Shown here: piece after piece, positions 55,304-64,000 of the stretch
Position numbering within the stretch: position 1 is the stretch's first letter
Layout of the letters: each line of letters begins with the position of its first letter
Assembly: GCF_001613305.1 (NCBI RefSeq)
Contig: NZ_BDCC01000012.1
Coordinates: forward strand, 470,589-534,588
DNA: 64,000 bases
Direction of reading: 5' to 3'
Source: Nocardia vaccinii NBRC 15922
GTDB taxonomy: Bacteria > Actinomycetota > Actinomycetes > Mycobacteriales > Mycobacteriaceae
Made by a program: the position numbers and the translations under genes
Notes under the pieces: generated by a model
Told to the model about the DNA's origin: nothing
The model's database searches: none
The model's input: the letters and a program-made list of their open reading frames with translations, nothing else

Positions 55304-57967
55304 GTGAACGCATCGCGGCCGCGGACCGGCGGCCGATTCGGCCCGTACGAGCTGCGCTCCATGCTCGGCCGCGGCAGCATGGGCGAGGTCTACGAGGCGT
55401 ACGACACCCACAACGATCGCGTCGTCGCCCTGAAGTTGCTGCCCGAGGAGCTGGCCCAGGATCCGGCCTACCGCGAGCGGTTCCGCCGCGAATCACACGC
55501 CGCGACGCGCATCGCCGATCCGCACATCGTCCCGATCAATCGCGCGGGCGAGATCGAGGGCATGCTCTATCTGGACATGCGCCTGATCCGCGGGGACAAC
55601 CTGCGCGCCCTGCTGCGCCGACAGGGACCGATGGAGCCCGAACGCGCGGTGCATATCGTCGAGCAGATCGCCACCGCACTCGATGCCGCACACGGCGCGG
55701 GTCTGGTGCACCGCGATGTCAAACCGGCCAATATCCTCGTCACGCCGACCGATTTCGCCTTCCTCACCGATTTCGGCATCGCCCGCAGCGAGGGTGACAG
55801 CGCGACCACGATGGTCGGCGTCACGGCGGGTTCGTACACCTACATGGCGCCCGAGCGGTTCGACTCGGGTCCGGTCAACGGCCGCTCGGACACCTATTCA
55901 CTCGCCTGCGTTCTGTACGAATGCCTCACCGGCGCAACGCCTTTCCCCGTGCAGAACGTGAGCGGGCTGATCCGCGCGCATCTGTCCGAGACGCCACCGC
56001 GGCCGAGCCTGCACCGCCGGGACGTGCCCGAAGCCCTGGATGCTGTTCTCGCACATGCCATGTCGAAATCGCCCGACGATCGATTCGCCACGACCGGGGA
56101 GTTCGCCGGGGCCGCTCGCGCCGCGATGGGTCTGTCGGGTGCGCGCGAAACCGCCGTCGCAGCACCACCGCCGCCCACCTCGACCTCGGTCGAGCCGCCG
56201 CGACCGAGCGACACCGGCGCGGTGCAGGCCGGTCCCCTGCCGCCGCTGCCGCAACGCATCGCACCCGGTCCGGGTGCGCCCCGGCCGGTGCTGGAACCCA
56301 CGACGTTCCAGCCGTTCGGCCCCGACGGGCCGACGATCGCGGCGCAGTTCCAGCCGCGCGGCGACGAGCAGTACGAGCCCGCGCCTCAACCGCGCGAGGA
56401 GATCCCCCCGGCCGCTGGTTCGGCGACCACGGTCATGCGGACCGGCGCGGGCATGGGCATACCGTCCACTGCGGACGAGACGACCAATGCGATGGCTCGC
56501 GGTCCGGTCCCGACCTCCGCGGATCAGGATATTCCCGACGAACCCGCCCCTGCCGCACGCGGTTACGAGACGACCGGTTCGCTGCGCATCATCGCGCCAC
56601 CCGATCCGGAGGAGCGCGATACCAGCAGCGATCTCCCGGTGATCACGCCGGCGGACCCCTCCCGGATGCCCCGGGAGGAGTTCCGGTTCGCCCCGCAGCC
56701 GCCGGGACTGCCGCAGCGTGCGTCGCAGCCGGAACCGACGCTCCCGCAACGTGCGCCGCAGTCGGAATCGATACCCCCGCAGCGAGGTTCGGAGCCGACC
56801 CGGCCGGCGCCGCAACTCCCGCAGCGAACGCCGCAGCCGATCCCGCCGACGCAGCAACTCCCGCAACGTGCGCCGCAGTCGGTCCAGCCGACGCCGGATC
56901 TTCCGCAGCGAGCACCGGAATCGATCGGTCAGGCATCGATTCCGCCGCAGGCGGAACCGGCCGCGCAAACGCCGAAACTGCCTCAGCGAGCACCAGAATC
57001 GGTCGATTCCGCGCCGCACACCGAGCTGCTTCCGCACGGCACCAGCGCAGGCGCCGCGGGGGTGATCGGTGCGGGCTACGCCGAGTACGAGGACGAGTCG
57101 CAGTACGGGTACGACGACGAGGCCGATTACCGCACCACAGACGGCTACGAGGACGAATACGCCGACTACGATCCGGAGGCTCCCGTCTCGGGCGAGGGTT
57201 ACGCCGAATACGACGAGAACGATTACGCGGGAAACGAGTACGGCCGAGGGGAATACGACCACGGCGAATACGCCGAGGGCGAGTATGTCGATGGCGAATA
57301 CGCCGAAAATGCCTACTCCTCAGGTGAATACGAACAGGACGAATACGGCCGGAGCGAATACGACGATCGCACAGCGCATTCCGTCCTCGGTTACGGCCCC
57401 GATGACAACGGCGTCTACTCCGACGAATACGAATACGCCGGCGCCACAACACGATACGAGGATCGCGGCGCCAAACCGAAGAAGCGGTCGGTCGCGGTAC
57501 CGTTGCTGCTCGGCTTCCTCGGCGCGGCGGCGGTGATCGGAGTCGCTGTGGTCGGCTGGCAGGTCTTCGGCAAATCTCCCACGACCAGCTCCTCGGCCGC
57601 CCAGCAGGCCGGCGCCGGCACGGCGACCACGGCATCGATGGCCGCACCGGCCACACAGTCCGCGGACACCACGACCGCCGCGGCGACTTCCACTCCGCCC
57701 GAAGGATCCACCGCCTGCTCGTCGAGTTCGTCGGGACAGGACACCGAATACACCCGGTCGGCATCGGGTAATTCGCAGACGACCTGCGGATTCGCCGAGG
57801 CGGTCCGCAAGGCGTACGCCAAGGCCGCCGACTCGAGTTCGAGTTCGCCGACCTCGGTGGTCGCGGTCAGTCCGACCACGGGCCGCTCGTACACCATGAC
57901 CTGCAAGGCAACCGGCCGCTTGATCACCTGCACCGGCGGCGACAACGCCGTGGTTTACGTGTACTGA
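55304..57967 (+). CDS. Transmembrane Ser/Thr protein kinase with long repeat-rich linker
   Basis: An 887-residue PknB-family kinase. Residues 10-270 form the kinase: GRGSMGEVYEAYD, VVALKLLP, HRDVKPANILV, TDFGIARS and MAPERFDS are all intact. Then follows a Pro-rich linker with about nine copies of an LPQRAPQ-like unit (about 480-590), an acidic Tyr/Glu segment with repeated GEYxxGEY (about 600-710), one membrane span (VPLLLGFLGAAAVIGVAVVG, about 727-750) and an external Ser/Thr-rich tail ending in a small domain with three Cys. GTG 55304 follows GGAGG. It lies 72 bases after the response regulator. Confidence 0.92.
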   Translation: MNASRPRTGGRFGPYELRSMLGRGSMGEVYEAYDTHNDRVVALKLLPEELAQDPAYRERFRRESHAATRIADPHIVPINRAGEIEGMLYLDMRLIRGDNLRALLRRQGPMEPERAVHIVEQIATALDAAHGAGLVHRDVKPANILVTPTDFAFLTDFGIARSEGDSATTMVGVTAGSYTYMAPERFDSGPVNGRSDTYSLACVLYECLTGATPFPVQNVSGLIRAHLSETPPRPSLHRRDVPEALDAVLAHAMSKSPDDRFATTGEFAGAARAAMGLSGARETAVAAPPPPTSTSVEPPRPSDTGAVQAGPLPPLPQRIAPGPGAPRPVLEPTTFQPFGPDGPTIAAQFQPRGDEQYEPAPQPREEIPPAAGSATTVMRTGAGMGIPSTADETTNAMARGPVPTSADQDIPDEPAPAARGYETTGSLRIIAPPDPEERDTSSDLPVITPADPSRMPREEFRFAPQPPGLPQRASQPEPTLPQRAPQSESIPPQRGSEPTRPAPQLPQRTPQPIPPTQQLPQRAPQSVQPTPDLPQRAPESIGQASIPPQAEPAAQTPKLPQRAPESVDSAPHTELLPHGTSAGAAGVIGAGYAEYEDESQYGYDDEADYRTTDGYEDEYADYDPEAPVSGEGYAEYDENDYAGNEYGRGEYDHGEYAEGEYVDGEYAENAYSSGEYEQDEYGRSEYDDRTAHSVLGYGPDDNGVYSDEYEYAGATTRYEDRGAKPKKRSVAVPLLLGFLGAAAVIGVAVVGWQVFGKSPTTSSSAAQQAGAGTATTASMAAPATQSADTTTAAATSTPPEGSTACSSSSSGQDTEYTRSASGNSQTTCGFAEAVRKAYAKAADSSSSSPTSVVAVSPTTGRSYTMTCKATGRLITCTGGDNAVVYVY

Positions 57968-58169
57968 GCGAAAGACGTTCCGGCGCAAGTGGTTTCGCTC
58001 GGACAATCGGGCTGCGAACGGTCCACCGACCTGCCGAAACGTCACGTGTTCCGTCACATATGCGCCATCGCGAGTCCGCGCATTTGACCCCGGGGGCGTG
58101 ACGGCACAGAATTCCACGACTGACCGGTGGCCCGGACGCGGGCCGCCGCGCGATGGTGGAGGTGGCCGG

Positions 58170-59060
58170 GTGCAGGTACCCAGAGAGCCGGGCAAGTGGC
58201 GCAGGAGCCTCGGGGCAGCCGTGTGCGGGCTCGCCCTACTGGCGAGCGCGGCATGCTCCAAGGCCGCCTACGACGCACCACTCGATCCGGTCGTCACCCA
58301 TCCGATCAATTCCAGTCCCGGTCCGGTGATCGCATTGCCCGGATCGCTGGCCGCCGACTTCGCGTCGCTGCTGCCGACCCTGGGCGGGCACGCCGGGATG
58401 GCGGTCATGGCGGTCGGCAGCGACACCGCGACGTCCATGGGCGATTGGACCTCGGGTCCGGCCTGGTCGACGATGAAGGTGCCGCTGACCCTGGCCGTGC
58501 TGAACACCAACGGCAATACGCCCAGTTACGCGATGTCCGCGGCCATCACCGAATCGGACAACAACGCCGCCGACGCGCTGTGGCAATCGCTGGGCACCCC
58601 CGATCAGGCCGCGCAGGCTGTGCAGAAGATCCTGCAGCAGGGCGGCGACAGCACCACCAAGGTCCCCTCGACCCGATCTCGGCCGGATTATTCGGCATTC
58701 GGCCAGGCCATCTGGGCGCTGGCCGATCAGGCACGGTTCGCCTCCCATCTGCCGTGCCTGGCCAACGCGAATACGGTCACCGATCTGATGGGCAAGGTCG
58801 TCCCCGGTCAGCAGTGGGGCCTGGGGCATCTGCAGAATGTCACCTTCAAGGGCGGCTGGGGGCCCGATCCGTCGGGCAATTATCTGGTCCGCCAATTCGG
58901 ACTGGTGACGACGCCGAACGGGCAGATGGCGGTCGCGGTCGCCGCCCAGGCGAATTCGGGGTCCTTCGACGACGGCACGGCGATGCTGAACAAGATCGTC
59001 CCGCTGATCACCCAGCATCTGAACGACCTTCCGACGGGCTCGTGCGCCGCGGCGCATTAG
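58170..59060 (+). CDS. Serine-hydrolase (class A beta-lactamase-like) lipoprotein
   Basis: A 296-residue lipoprotein: twin Arg, hydrophobic core and lipobox ASAAC. The mature part has the penicillin-interacting pattern: SxxK in WSTMKVPLTLAVL, SDN in TESDNNAADALW, and KGG in FKGGWGPD in place of the KTG triad. It resembles mycobacterial LppW-type proteins. Whether it binds beta-lactams or acts on peptidoglycan is not clear. GTG 58170 is preferred because GGTGGAGG precedes it and it places the signal at the N-terminus. The frame is open to 58098. Confidence 0.82.
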   Translation: MQVPREPGKWRRSLGAAVCGLALLASAACSKAAYDAPLDPVVTHPINSSPGPVIALPGSLAADFASLLPTLGGHAGMAVMAVGSDTATSMGDWTSGPAWSTMKVPLTLAVLNTNGNTPSYAMSAAITESDNNAADALWQSLGTPDQAAQAVQKILQQGGDSTTKVPSTRSRPDYSAFGQAIWALADQARFASHLPCLANANTVTDLMGKVVPGQQWGLGHLQNVTFKGGWGPDPSGNYLVRQFGLVTTPNGQMAVAVAAQANSGSFDDGTAMLNKIVPLITQHLNDLPTGSCAAAH

Positions 59061-59446
59061 CAGAACCGACCGGTACCGGGCTCGAACACACTCAGCGGCA
59101 CAGCGTCTCCGTCCGCCGGAACAGTCGGCACCGGCACGGCAGTCAGGTGAGTGCGCGCCCTCGCCGACGTCAGTGAGCGAGCCGGGCTCGGTGCTGTCGG
59201 CGGCGACGCCGGTTCGACCGGATCGGCCGTCGTCGGCCGCGTGATCGAGGACTGAGCCAGGCATGCGAGCAGCCGGATCTCCGGTTGCGCGAAGGCGATC
59301 ATCGTCATCGTCCGATTCAGCGTGGCGTCCCTCGTGCCCTTCTCCCTCAGAGCTTGCTCGGTCGGCCATCCGGCTTTCCTACCCGCGCACCGGCGCAGTC
59401 GAATCGTTAAGATCGCCAACGCTATTGTCAACAATAATGTGAACAT
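59057..59446 (-). CDS. Small membrane-anchored hypothetical protein
   Basis: A 129-residue protein with an N-terminal membrane span (FTLLLTIALAILTIRLRRC), then a helical part (KAGWPTEQALREKGTRDATL, TMIAFAQPEIRLLACLAQS) and a Pro/Ala/Thr-rich tail. GGAG seven bases before ATG 59446 supports it. The longer frame to 59638 overlaps the next gene and is unlikely. Its stop overlaps that of the lipoprotein gene tail to tail by three bases. No family is recognised. Confidence 0.65.
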   Translation of the reverse strand: MFTLLLTIALAILTIRLRRCAGRKAGWPTEQALREKGTRDATLNRTMTMIAFAQPEIRLLACLAQSSITRPTTADPVEPASPPTAPSPARSLTSARARTHLTAVPVPTVPADGDAVPLSVFEPGTGRFC

Positions 59447-59614
59447 ATAGGCTCCAAGGCGGTTCGGCGACCGTGTTTGGTGCCACGTCCCGCCGAAGTT
59501 GTGTGCCACCGCACAGATCGACAAGGAGCGACCAGCTCTCGGCGCACGAGTGCCAGGTCCGGGTCCACCGGTGTGCCAGACCGCCCGTGCCGCGGACCGT
59601 GAAGGAGAACGCAC

Positions 59615-60655
59615 TTGATCATCGACGTCCACGGTCATTACACGACCGCCCCGCCCGGGTTGGGTGACTGGCGCAGGGCTCAGATCGAGGAGCTCGCCGG
59701 CGGACCGCCACCACCGGCGGGCGGCCCGCGGATCTCGGATGACGAGATCCGAGAATCATTGGAGGGTAATCAGTTACGACTCATGGATGCCCGCGGGATC
59801 GATCTCACGATCTTCTCGCCGCGCGCCTCGTTCATGGCCCACCACATCGGCGACGTGAGCACCTCACGCGACTGGGCGCGGCACTGCAACGACCTGTGCG
59901 CACGAGTGGCCCGGCTCTACCCGGGCCGCTTCGCTCCCGCGGCGATGCTGCCGCAATCTCCCGGGGCCGATCCGGCGACGTGCGTGGACGAGATCCGGCG
60001 CTGCGTCGACGAGCACGACATCGTCGGCATCAACCTGAGCCCCGACCCGTCCGGGGGATACTGGACCGCGCCGCCGCTGACCGACGAGAGCTGGTTCCCG
60101 ATCTACGAGGCGATGGTCGAGTACGAGCTACCCGCCATGGTCCACGTGTCCACCTCGGTCAACCCGGCCTTCCACACCACCGGGGCGCACTACCTCAACG
60201 CCGACACCACCGTGTTGATGCAGCTGATCGAGGGAGACCTGTTCTCCCGATTTCCCGGTCTGCGCTTGGTGATCCCGCACGGCGGCGGCGCCGGCCCGTA
60301 CCACTGGGGACGATTCCGCGGACTGGCGATGGCCCTGGGCAAACCACCCCTGGAGGAGCACATCCTCGGCAACGTCTACTTCGACACCTGTGTGTATCAC
60401 CAGCCGGGGATCAACACCCTGTTGGAGGTGATCCCGCACGCCAACATCCTGTTCGCCTCGGAGATGATCGGCGCCGTGCGCGACGTCGATCCGCTCACGG
60501 GACGCCATTTCGACGACACCGGAAGCTACCTCGAGCGTGCCGGTCTCACCGGCGCGGAGCTGTCGGCGATCCATGAGCACAACGCGCGGCGCGTGTACCC
60601 ACGGCTGAACTCCCGATCGACCACCAGCGGAACGCAAGGAGCACAGCCACTGTGA
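59615..60655 (+). CDS. ligJ: 4-oxalomesaconate hydratase-like amidohydrolase
   Basis: A 346-residue metal-dependent hydrolase of the ACMSD/LigJ group, beginning IIDVHGHYTTAPPGLGDWRR, with LMDARGIDLTIFSPR, the His in LPAMVHVSTSVNP, LVIPHGGGAGPYHWGRFRGL and FASEMIGAVRDVD. LigJ hydrates 4-oxalomesaconate in the protocatechuate 4,5-cleavage pathway, and the neighbouring lactonase supports this. The TTG start at 59615 is backed by AAGGAG eight bases upstream. It overlaps the next gene as GTGA. Confidence 0.85.
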   Translation: MIIDVHGHYTTAPPGLGDWRRAQIEELAGGPPPPAGGPRISDDEIRESLEGNQLRLMDARGIDLTIFSPRASFMAHHIGDVSTSRDWARHCNDLCARVARLYPGRFAPAAMLPQSPGADPATCVDEIRRCVDEHDIVGINLSPDPSGGYWTAPPLTDESWFPIYEAMVEYELPAMVHVSTSVNPAFHTTGAHYLNADTTVLMQLIEGDLFSRFPGLRLVIPHGGGAGPYHWGRFRGLAMALGKPPLEEHILGNVYFDTCVYHQPGINTLLEVIPHANILFASEMIGAVRDVDPLTGRHFDDTGSYLERAGLTGAELSAIHEHNARRVYPRLNSRSTTSGTQGAQPL

Positions 60656-61515
60656 CCATCATCGATTCACACACGCATGTCATCGCCGCCGACACGGGCC
60701 GGTATCCGGTAGACCCCATCGGCGGACGGCAATCCACCTGGTCGGTCGAGCATCCGGTCGACGTCGACGGCCTGCTGGCCGCGCTCGACAAGGCCGGAAT
60801 CGACCGGGCGGTCGTGGTTCAGGCGTCGACGGTCTACGGCCACGACAACCGTTATCTGGCCGATTCGGTACGCGCCCATCCCGATCGGCTGACCGGTGTG
60901 TTCTCCCTCGATGCGTTGGCGCCCGACGCGGTGGACCGCATCAACCGCTGGCAGGATCAGGGCCTCTCGGGCTTCCGGCTCTTCACCACCGGCACCACCA
61001 TGCCGGGACAGGCCGATTGGCTGGGCCACGCGGACTCCTATCCGGTGTGGGAATACGCTCAGGCACAAAGCATCCCGGTCTGTCTGCAGATGACGATCGA
61101 GGGAATCCCGGCACTGCGGCGCATCCTGGAACAGTTCCCGCGGGTCAAGGTCGTCCTGGACCACTGCGCCCGGCCGATCCTGTCGGACGGCCCGCCGTAT
61201 GCCGCGGCACACGGGCTCTTCCAGCTCGCCGAGTACCCCGGGGTGCACCTGAAGGTGACCCACCGGGCGCTGCGGGCGGGCGGCGAGGGCGCCTCGACGA
61301 TCGACGACTTCCTGGCCGCGCTGCTCGCCGCCTACGGGTCGCGGCGGCTCATGTGGGGATCGAATTTCCCGGCCGCGGCGGGACCCCTGTCCGGACTTCT
61401 CGCCGACGCCCGCAGCGCACTCGGCGGGCTCGATCCGGCCGACGCCGCCAACGTCTTCGGCGGCAGCGTCGCGCACTTCTACGCGTTGCGCGAGAAAGGG
61501 CCCCAGCATGTCTGA
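60652..61515 (+). CDS. ligI: 2-pyrone-4,6-dicarboxylate lactonase-like amidohydrolase
   Basis: A 287-residue amidohydrolase: IIDSHTHVIAAD, RAVVVQASTVYGHDNRYLAD, GFRLFTTGT, KVVLDHCARPILS and LMWGSNFPAA follow the LigI/PDC-hydrolase pattern, with HxH and the later His and Asn/Asp positions. It would open 2-pyrone-4,6-dicarboxylate to 4-oxalomesaconate, the substrate of the upstream enzyme. The GTG at 60652 overlaps the previous stop. Other amide or lactone substrates remain possible. Confidence 0.78.
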   Translation: MTIIDSHTHVIAADTGRYPVDPIGGRQSTWSVEHPVDVDGLLAALDKAGIDRAVVVQASTVYGHDNRYLADSVRAHPDRLTGVFSLDALAPDAVDRINRWQDQGLSGFRLFTTGTTMPGQADWLGHADSYPVWEYAQAQSIPVCLQMTIEGIPALRRILEQFPRVKVVLDHCARPILSDGPPYAAAHGLFQLAEYPGVHLKVTHRALRAGGEGASTIDDFLAALLAAYGSRRLMWGSNFPAAAGPLSGLLADARSALGGLDPADAANVFGGSVAHFYALREKGPQHV

Positions 61516-62404
61516 GCAGACCGTCACCCTGACCACGGCGCTGGGCAAACACCCTGTCGCACAGATACTTCGCAGTGGCGAGGTGACCGACCCGATGGTG
61601 CGGCTCGACTTCGCTGAGGTCACCCCCATCCACCGTGTCTTCGCGCCGATGGTGCGCGAGCAGAGCTTCGACGTCTGCGAACTGGCCGTCGTCACCGCGC
61701 TGCAGGCGATAGCCCACGGTCATCCGATCGCGCTGCTGCCCGTCGTCGTGGCCGCGCGCTTCCAACGGGAATGCCTGGTCGGCCGAGCCGATGATCCGAT
61801 CGACGATCCCGCCGAACTGCGCGGTCGACGCATCGGTGTGCGCTCCTACACCCAGACCACCGGCTTCTGGATCCGCAGCCACCTGCGCGAGGACTACGGC
61901 CTGCGCGCCGAGGACATGACGTGGCTGACCCAGAATCCCGCGCACGTCCCCGAGTACGAGGATCCGGACTTCGTCTCCCGCACCCTGTCGGGAAGTCTCG
62001 TCGACGCCCTGCGCGATGGTGCGATCGATGCCGCGATCTTCGGCAACGACCTGCCGGCCGGCGATGAGTTCGTGCCACTGATAAGTCAAGCGCGGCAACG
62101 CGATCAACGGTGGTACGACGAGCACGGCTACGTCCCGGTCAACCATCTCGTGGCAGTGTCGCTGCCCACCCTGCGGACCCGGCCCGAGGCCGTCGGCCGG
62201 GTCTGGGAGCTGCTGACCCGCGCCGAGCACCTGGCCGCCGAGCGCGCCACGGGTATCCCGGTCACCGCCTCCGGGTTGTCGCGGCTGACCGGCCCGATCG
62301 ACGCCATCGCGGCGGAATGCCATGCCCAGGGCATGCTGCCCCGGCCGCTGACCTCGGCAGAGGTATTCGCTCCGCTCGACCGGCTGCCCGCGCCCCGAGC
62401 GTGA
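61508..62404 (+). CDS. 4,5-dihydroxyphthalate decarboxylase-like protein
   Basis: A 298-residue protein with the periplasmic-binding-like fold of Pht5-type decarboxylases but without a signal peptide: RLDFAEVTPIHRVFAPMVRE, then FDVCELAVVTALQAIAHGHP, LPVVVAARFQRECLVGRAD, LRGRRIGVRSYTQTTGFWIR and VNHLVAVSLPTLRTRPEAVG. It overlaps the lactonase by eight bases, so it belongs to the same unit. A decarboxylase making protocatechuate would fit the 4,5-cleavage genes. A solute-binding role is the alternative. Confidence 0.7.
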   Translation: MSEQTVTLTTALGKHPVAQILRSGEVTDPMVRLDFAEVTPIHRVFAPMVREQSFDVCELAVVTALQAIAHGHPIALLPVVVAARFQRECLVGRADDPIDDPAELRGRRIGVRSYTQTTGFWIRSHLREDYGLRAEDMTWLTQNPAHVPEYEDPDFVSRTLSGSLVDALRDGAIDAAIFGNDLPAGDEFVPLISQARQRDQRWYDEHGYVPVNHLVAVSLPTLRTRPEAVGRVWELLTRAEHLAAERATGIPVTASGLSRLTGPIDAIAAECHAQGMLPRPLTSAEVFAPLDRLPAPRA

Positions 62405-62487
62405 ACTCGATCCCCCGATAGCGGCACACCCGCCGGGTCTGTGCCCATCCCGAACGCCGCACCGGCGTTGCTCAGAGAGAAGTCCGC

Positions 62488-63810
62488 ATGTCCGTTTCAA
62501 AGGCCCTGCCCCAACCCGAACAGTCACGGCCTCGGCGATTCGACTGGAAGGGAATCAGCCCCTTCGGCAAGCCGCTGCACAAGGACCTGACCTTTCAGGT
62601 CCTCGTCGGCATGGTGCTCGGCGTTCTCCTGGGCGTCTTCGTCCCGATCGTCGGGAAGAACGTCAACGTGGTCAGCACGATATTCATCAATCTGATCCAG
62701 ATGGTGGTCGGGCTGGTGGTCTTCTGCACGGTCACCCTCGGAATCGCCAAGGTCCGCGATTTCGGCAAGGTCGGGCGGATCGCGGTGAAGGCGATTCTCT
62801 ACTTCGAGGTGGTGACCACCTTCGCGCTGGTGATCGGTCTGGTCGTGGTCAACGTGCTGCACCCCGGGTCCGGCATGCACGTGGATCCGGCGTCGTTGAG
62901 CGGCGCGAAATCCGTGCACGCCGCGAAATCCATGAGCTTCTCGACCTTCCTGGAGGGTCTGGTGCCGACCAGCGCGGTCGATGCCTTCGCCAAGGGCGAC
63001 ATCCTGCAGGTGCTGGTGTTCTCGGCGTTGTTCGGCTGCGGCGTCTCCGCACTCGGCGCCAAGGCCGAACCGCTGGTGGGGGTCATCGACACCGTGCAGC
63101 AGAGTCTGTTCTGGGTCATCGGCAAGGTCATGAAGCTCGCGCCGCTGGCGGCGTGTGCGGCGATCGCCTATTCGGTGGCCAGTTATGGGCTGCACACCCT
63201 GTTGTCGCTCGGCTCGCTGGTGCTCGTCTTCTTTCTCACCGTGGCGGTGTTCTTCGTCGTCGTCCTGTGGCCCATTTCGTTGTTCGCCGGTGTCAGCCTC
63301 TGGAAATTGATCAGGTACTTCCGGGAGGAGCTCCTGCTGGTCATCGGGACGAGTTCCTCGGAAAGCGTCTTTCCGCAATTGACGGCCAAACTCGAGAAGC
63401 TGGGTGTGAGCGACTCGGTGGTGGGTCTGGTCCTGCCCACGGCGTACAGCTTCAACCACGACGGCACCTGCCTCTACTGGGCGGCGACGAGCGTCTTCCT
63501 GGCGCAGGCAACCGATACCCACCTCGGCGTGGCCGGTCAGTTGAGCCTGATGGTCGTGCTGCTGTTGACCTCCAAGGGCGGCGCGGGGGTCGCGGGTTCG
63601 GCGATTCCGATGCTCGCGCTGACCCTCGCCGCCACCCACACCATCCCGGTGGCCAGCGTGGCGCTCATCCTCGGGGTGCACAAGATCCTCTCGGCGGCCT
63701 TCGTGTTCACCAACATCGCCGGGAACTGTCTGGCCACGGTCGTCGTCGGAAAGTGGGAGAAGGCAATCGACTGGACGAAGATGAACACGGAGCTGGCGGC
63801 GCGGGTCTGA
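62488..63810 (+). CDS. Dicarboxylate/amino acid:cation symporter (DAACS family)
   Basis: A 440-residue membrane transporter of the GltP/DctA family. After an N-terminal tail it has about eight spans, the serine-rich loop IGTSSSESVFPQL, the substrate-site segment PTAYSFNHDGTCLYW (variant of the NMDGT-type motif region), LTSKGGAGVAGSAIPMLALT (hairpin 2) and VFTNIAGNCLATVVVGKW. It likely imports a dicarboxylate, perhaps the aromatic or pyrone acid degraded by the upstream genes, which it follows by 83 bases. Confidence 0.9.
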   Translation: MSVSKALPQPEQSRPRRFDWKGISPFGKPLHKDLTFQVLVGMVLGVLLGVFVPIVGKNVNVVSTIFINLIQMVVGLVVFCTVTLGIAKVRDFGKVGRIAVKAILYFEVVTTFALVIGLVVVNVLHPGSGMHVDPASLSGAKSVHAAKSMSFSTFLEGLVPTSAVDAFAKGDILQVLVFSALFGCGVSALGAKAEPLVGVIDTVQQSLFWVIGKVMKLAPLAACAAIAYSVASYGLHTLLSLGSLVLVFFLTVAVFFVVVLWPISLFAGVSLWKLIRYFREELLLVIGTSSSESVFPQLTAKLEKLGVSDSVVGLVLPTAYSFNHDGTCLYWAATSVFLAQATDTHLGVAGQLSLMVVLLLTSKGGAGVAGSAIPMLALTLAATHTIPVASVALILGVHKILSAAFVFTNIAGNCLATVVVGKWEKAIDWTKMNTELAARV

Positions 63811-63888
63811 GCCGGTGCACAGGCCGCCCCATCCTCGCGGCCGACCACGCGTGGGCGGGTCGAACCTGCGTAGCGACGACCCGCCGCA

Positions 63889-63920
63889 GCGAAGCAAGGC
63901 GAAGCAAAGCGAGGCGAAAG
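63889..63920. repeat. Short GCGAAGC-type tandem motif
   Basis: Four imperfect copies of GCGAAGC/GCGAGGC, seven to nine bases apart, after the symporter stop, with further copies near 63936 and 63970. A small hairpin (63855-63862 with 63877-63884) precedes them. The role is unknown and may be just low-complexity intergenic DNA. Confidence 0.4.
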
Positions 63921-64000
63921 ACCGACGTGCCCAGCGGCGAAGCGTCTCGGTCTGGCTGGGAGTCGCCCGCGAAGCGAAAGGTTCAGCAACGCCAACTCCA

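Overview
The window reads as chromosome of a high-GC mycolic-acid actinomycete, most likely Nocardia or a close relative. The evidence is strong G/C bias at third codon positions, many GTG and TTG starts, several F420-type oxidoreductases, and a gene order recalling Mycobacterium tuberculosis around leuB-serA1 and ilvC-ilvN-ilvB-cfp6-doxX(Rv3005c)-lppZ-gatB. That comparison is from memory and was not aligned. I saw no rRNA, tRNA, CRISPR array or insertion sequence.

Layout. 1-2.4 kb: leuB (cut by the window edge) and serA. 2.8-5.2 kb: a frameshifted GHKL-ATPase gene and two cold-shock genes flanking a 38-residue repeat peptide. 5.2-16.5 kb: a complete-looking myo-inositol uptake and catabolism locus (iolD, iolB, an aldolase, iolC, a sugar-type ABC importer and iolE on the minus strand; the LacI-type regulator and iolG on the plus strand), with two LacI-type operators in the divergent gap. 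16.5-24 kb: mostly single genes, including an extra MraY-like enzyme, a GIY-YIG protein, a MarR gene with its palindrome, and small oxidoreductases. 24-29.4 kb: an island with three overlapping small genes, an XRE/TPR-like regulator behind a perfect 9-3-9 inverted repeat, and an McrBC-type restriction pair in visibly lower-GC DNA. 29.4-33.3 kb: an F420/PPOX gene behind a SoxR/MerR-type promoter, small secreted proteins, DedA, an SDR and muconolactone isomerase with a relic copy of its 3' end.

33.4-40.1 kb: branched-chain amino-acid genes ilvBNC, preceded by a leader peptide and attenuator, then cfp6 and ilvD. 40.3-45.2 kb: a TetR/deazaflavin-reductase pair and a hydantoin/pyrimidine cluster (F420 LLM enzyme, hydantoinase, beta-ureidopropionase-like amidase). 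45.4-49.2 kb: DoxX, LppZ and GatB. 49.4-57.9 kb: an envelope module made of an FtsX-type ABC exporter, a divergent NarL two-component system with a shared palindrome, and a membrane Ser/Thr kinase with long low-complexity repeats. 58.2-59.4 kb: a penicillin-interacting-type lipoprotein and a small membrane protein. 59.6-63.8 kb: an aromatic-acid module with 4-oxalomesaconate hydratase, 2-pyrone-4,6-dicarboxylate lactonase, a 4,5-dihydroxyphthalate-decarboxylase-like protein and a dicarboxylate symporter.

The least explained features are the repeat peptide between the cold-shock genes, the overlapping small-gene operon facing the XRE regulator, the IolB-like reading frame joined by ATGA overlaps inside the iol operon, and the apparently leaderless gene under a SoxR-like promoter.
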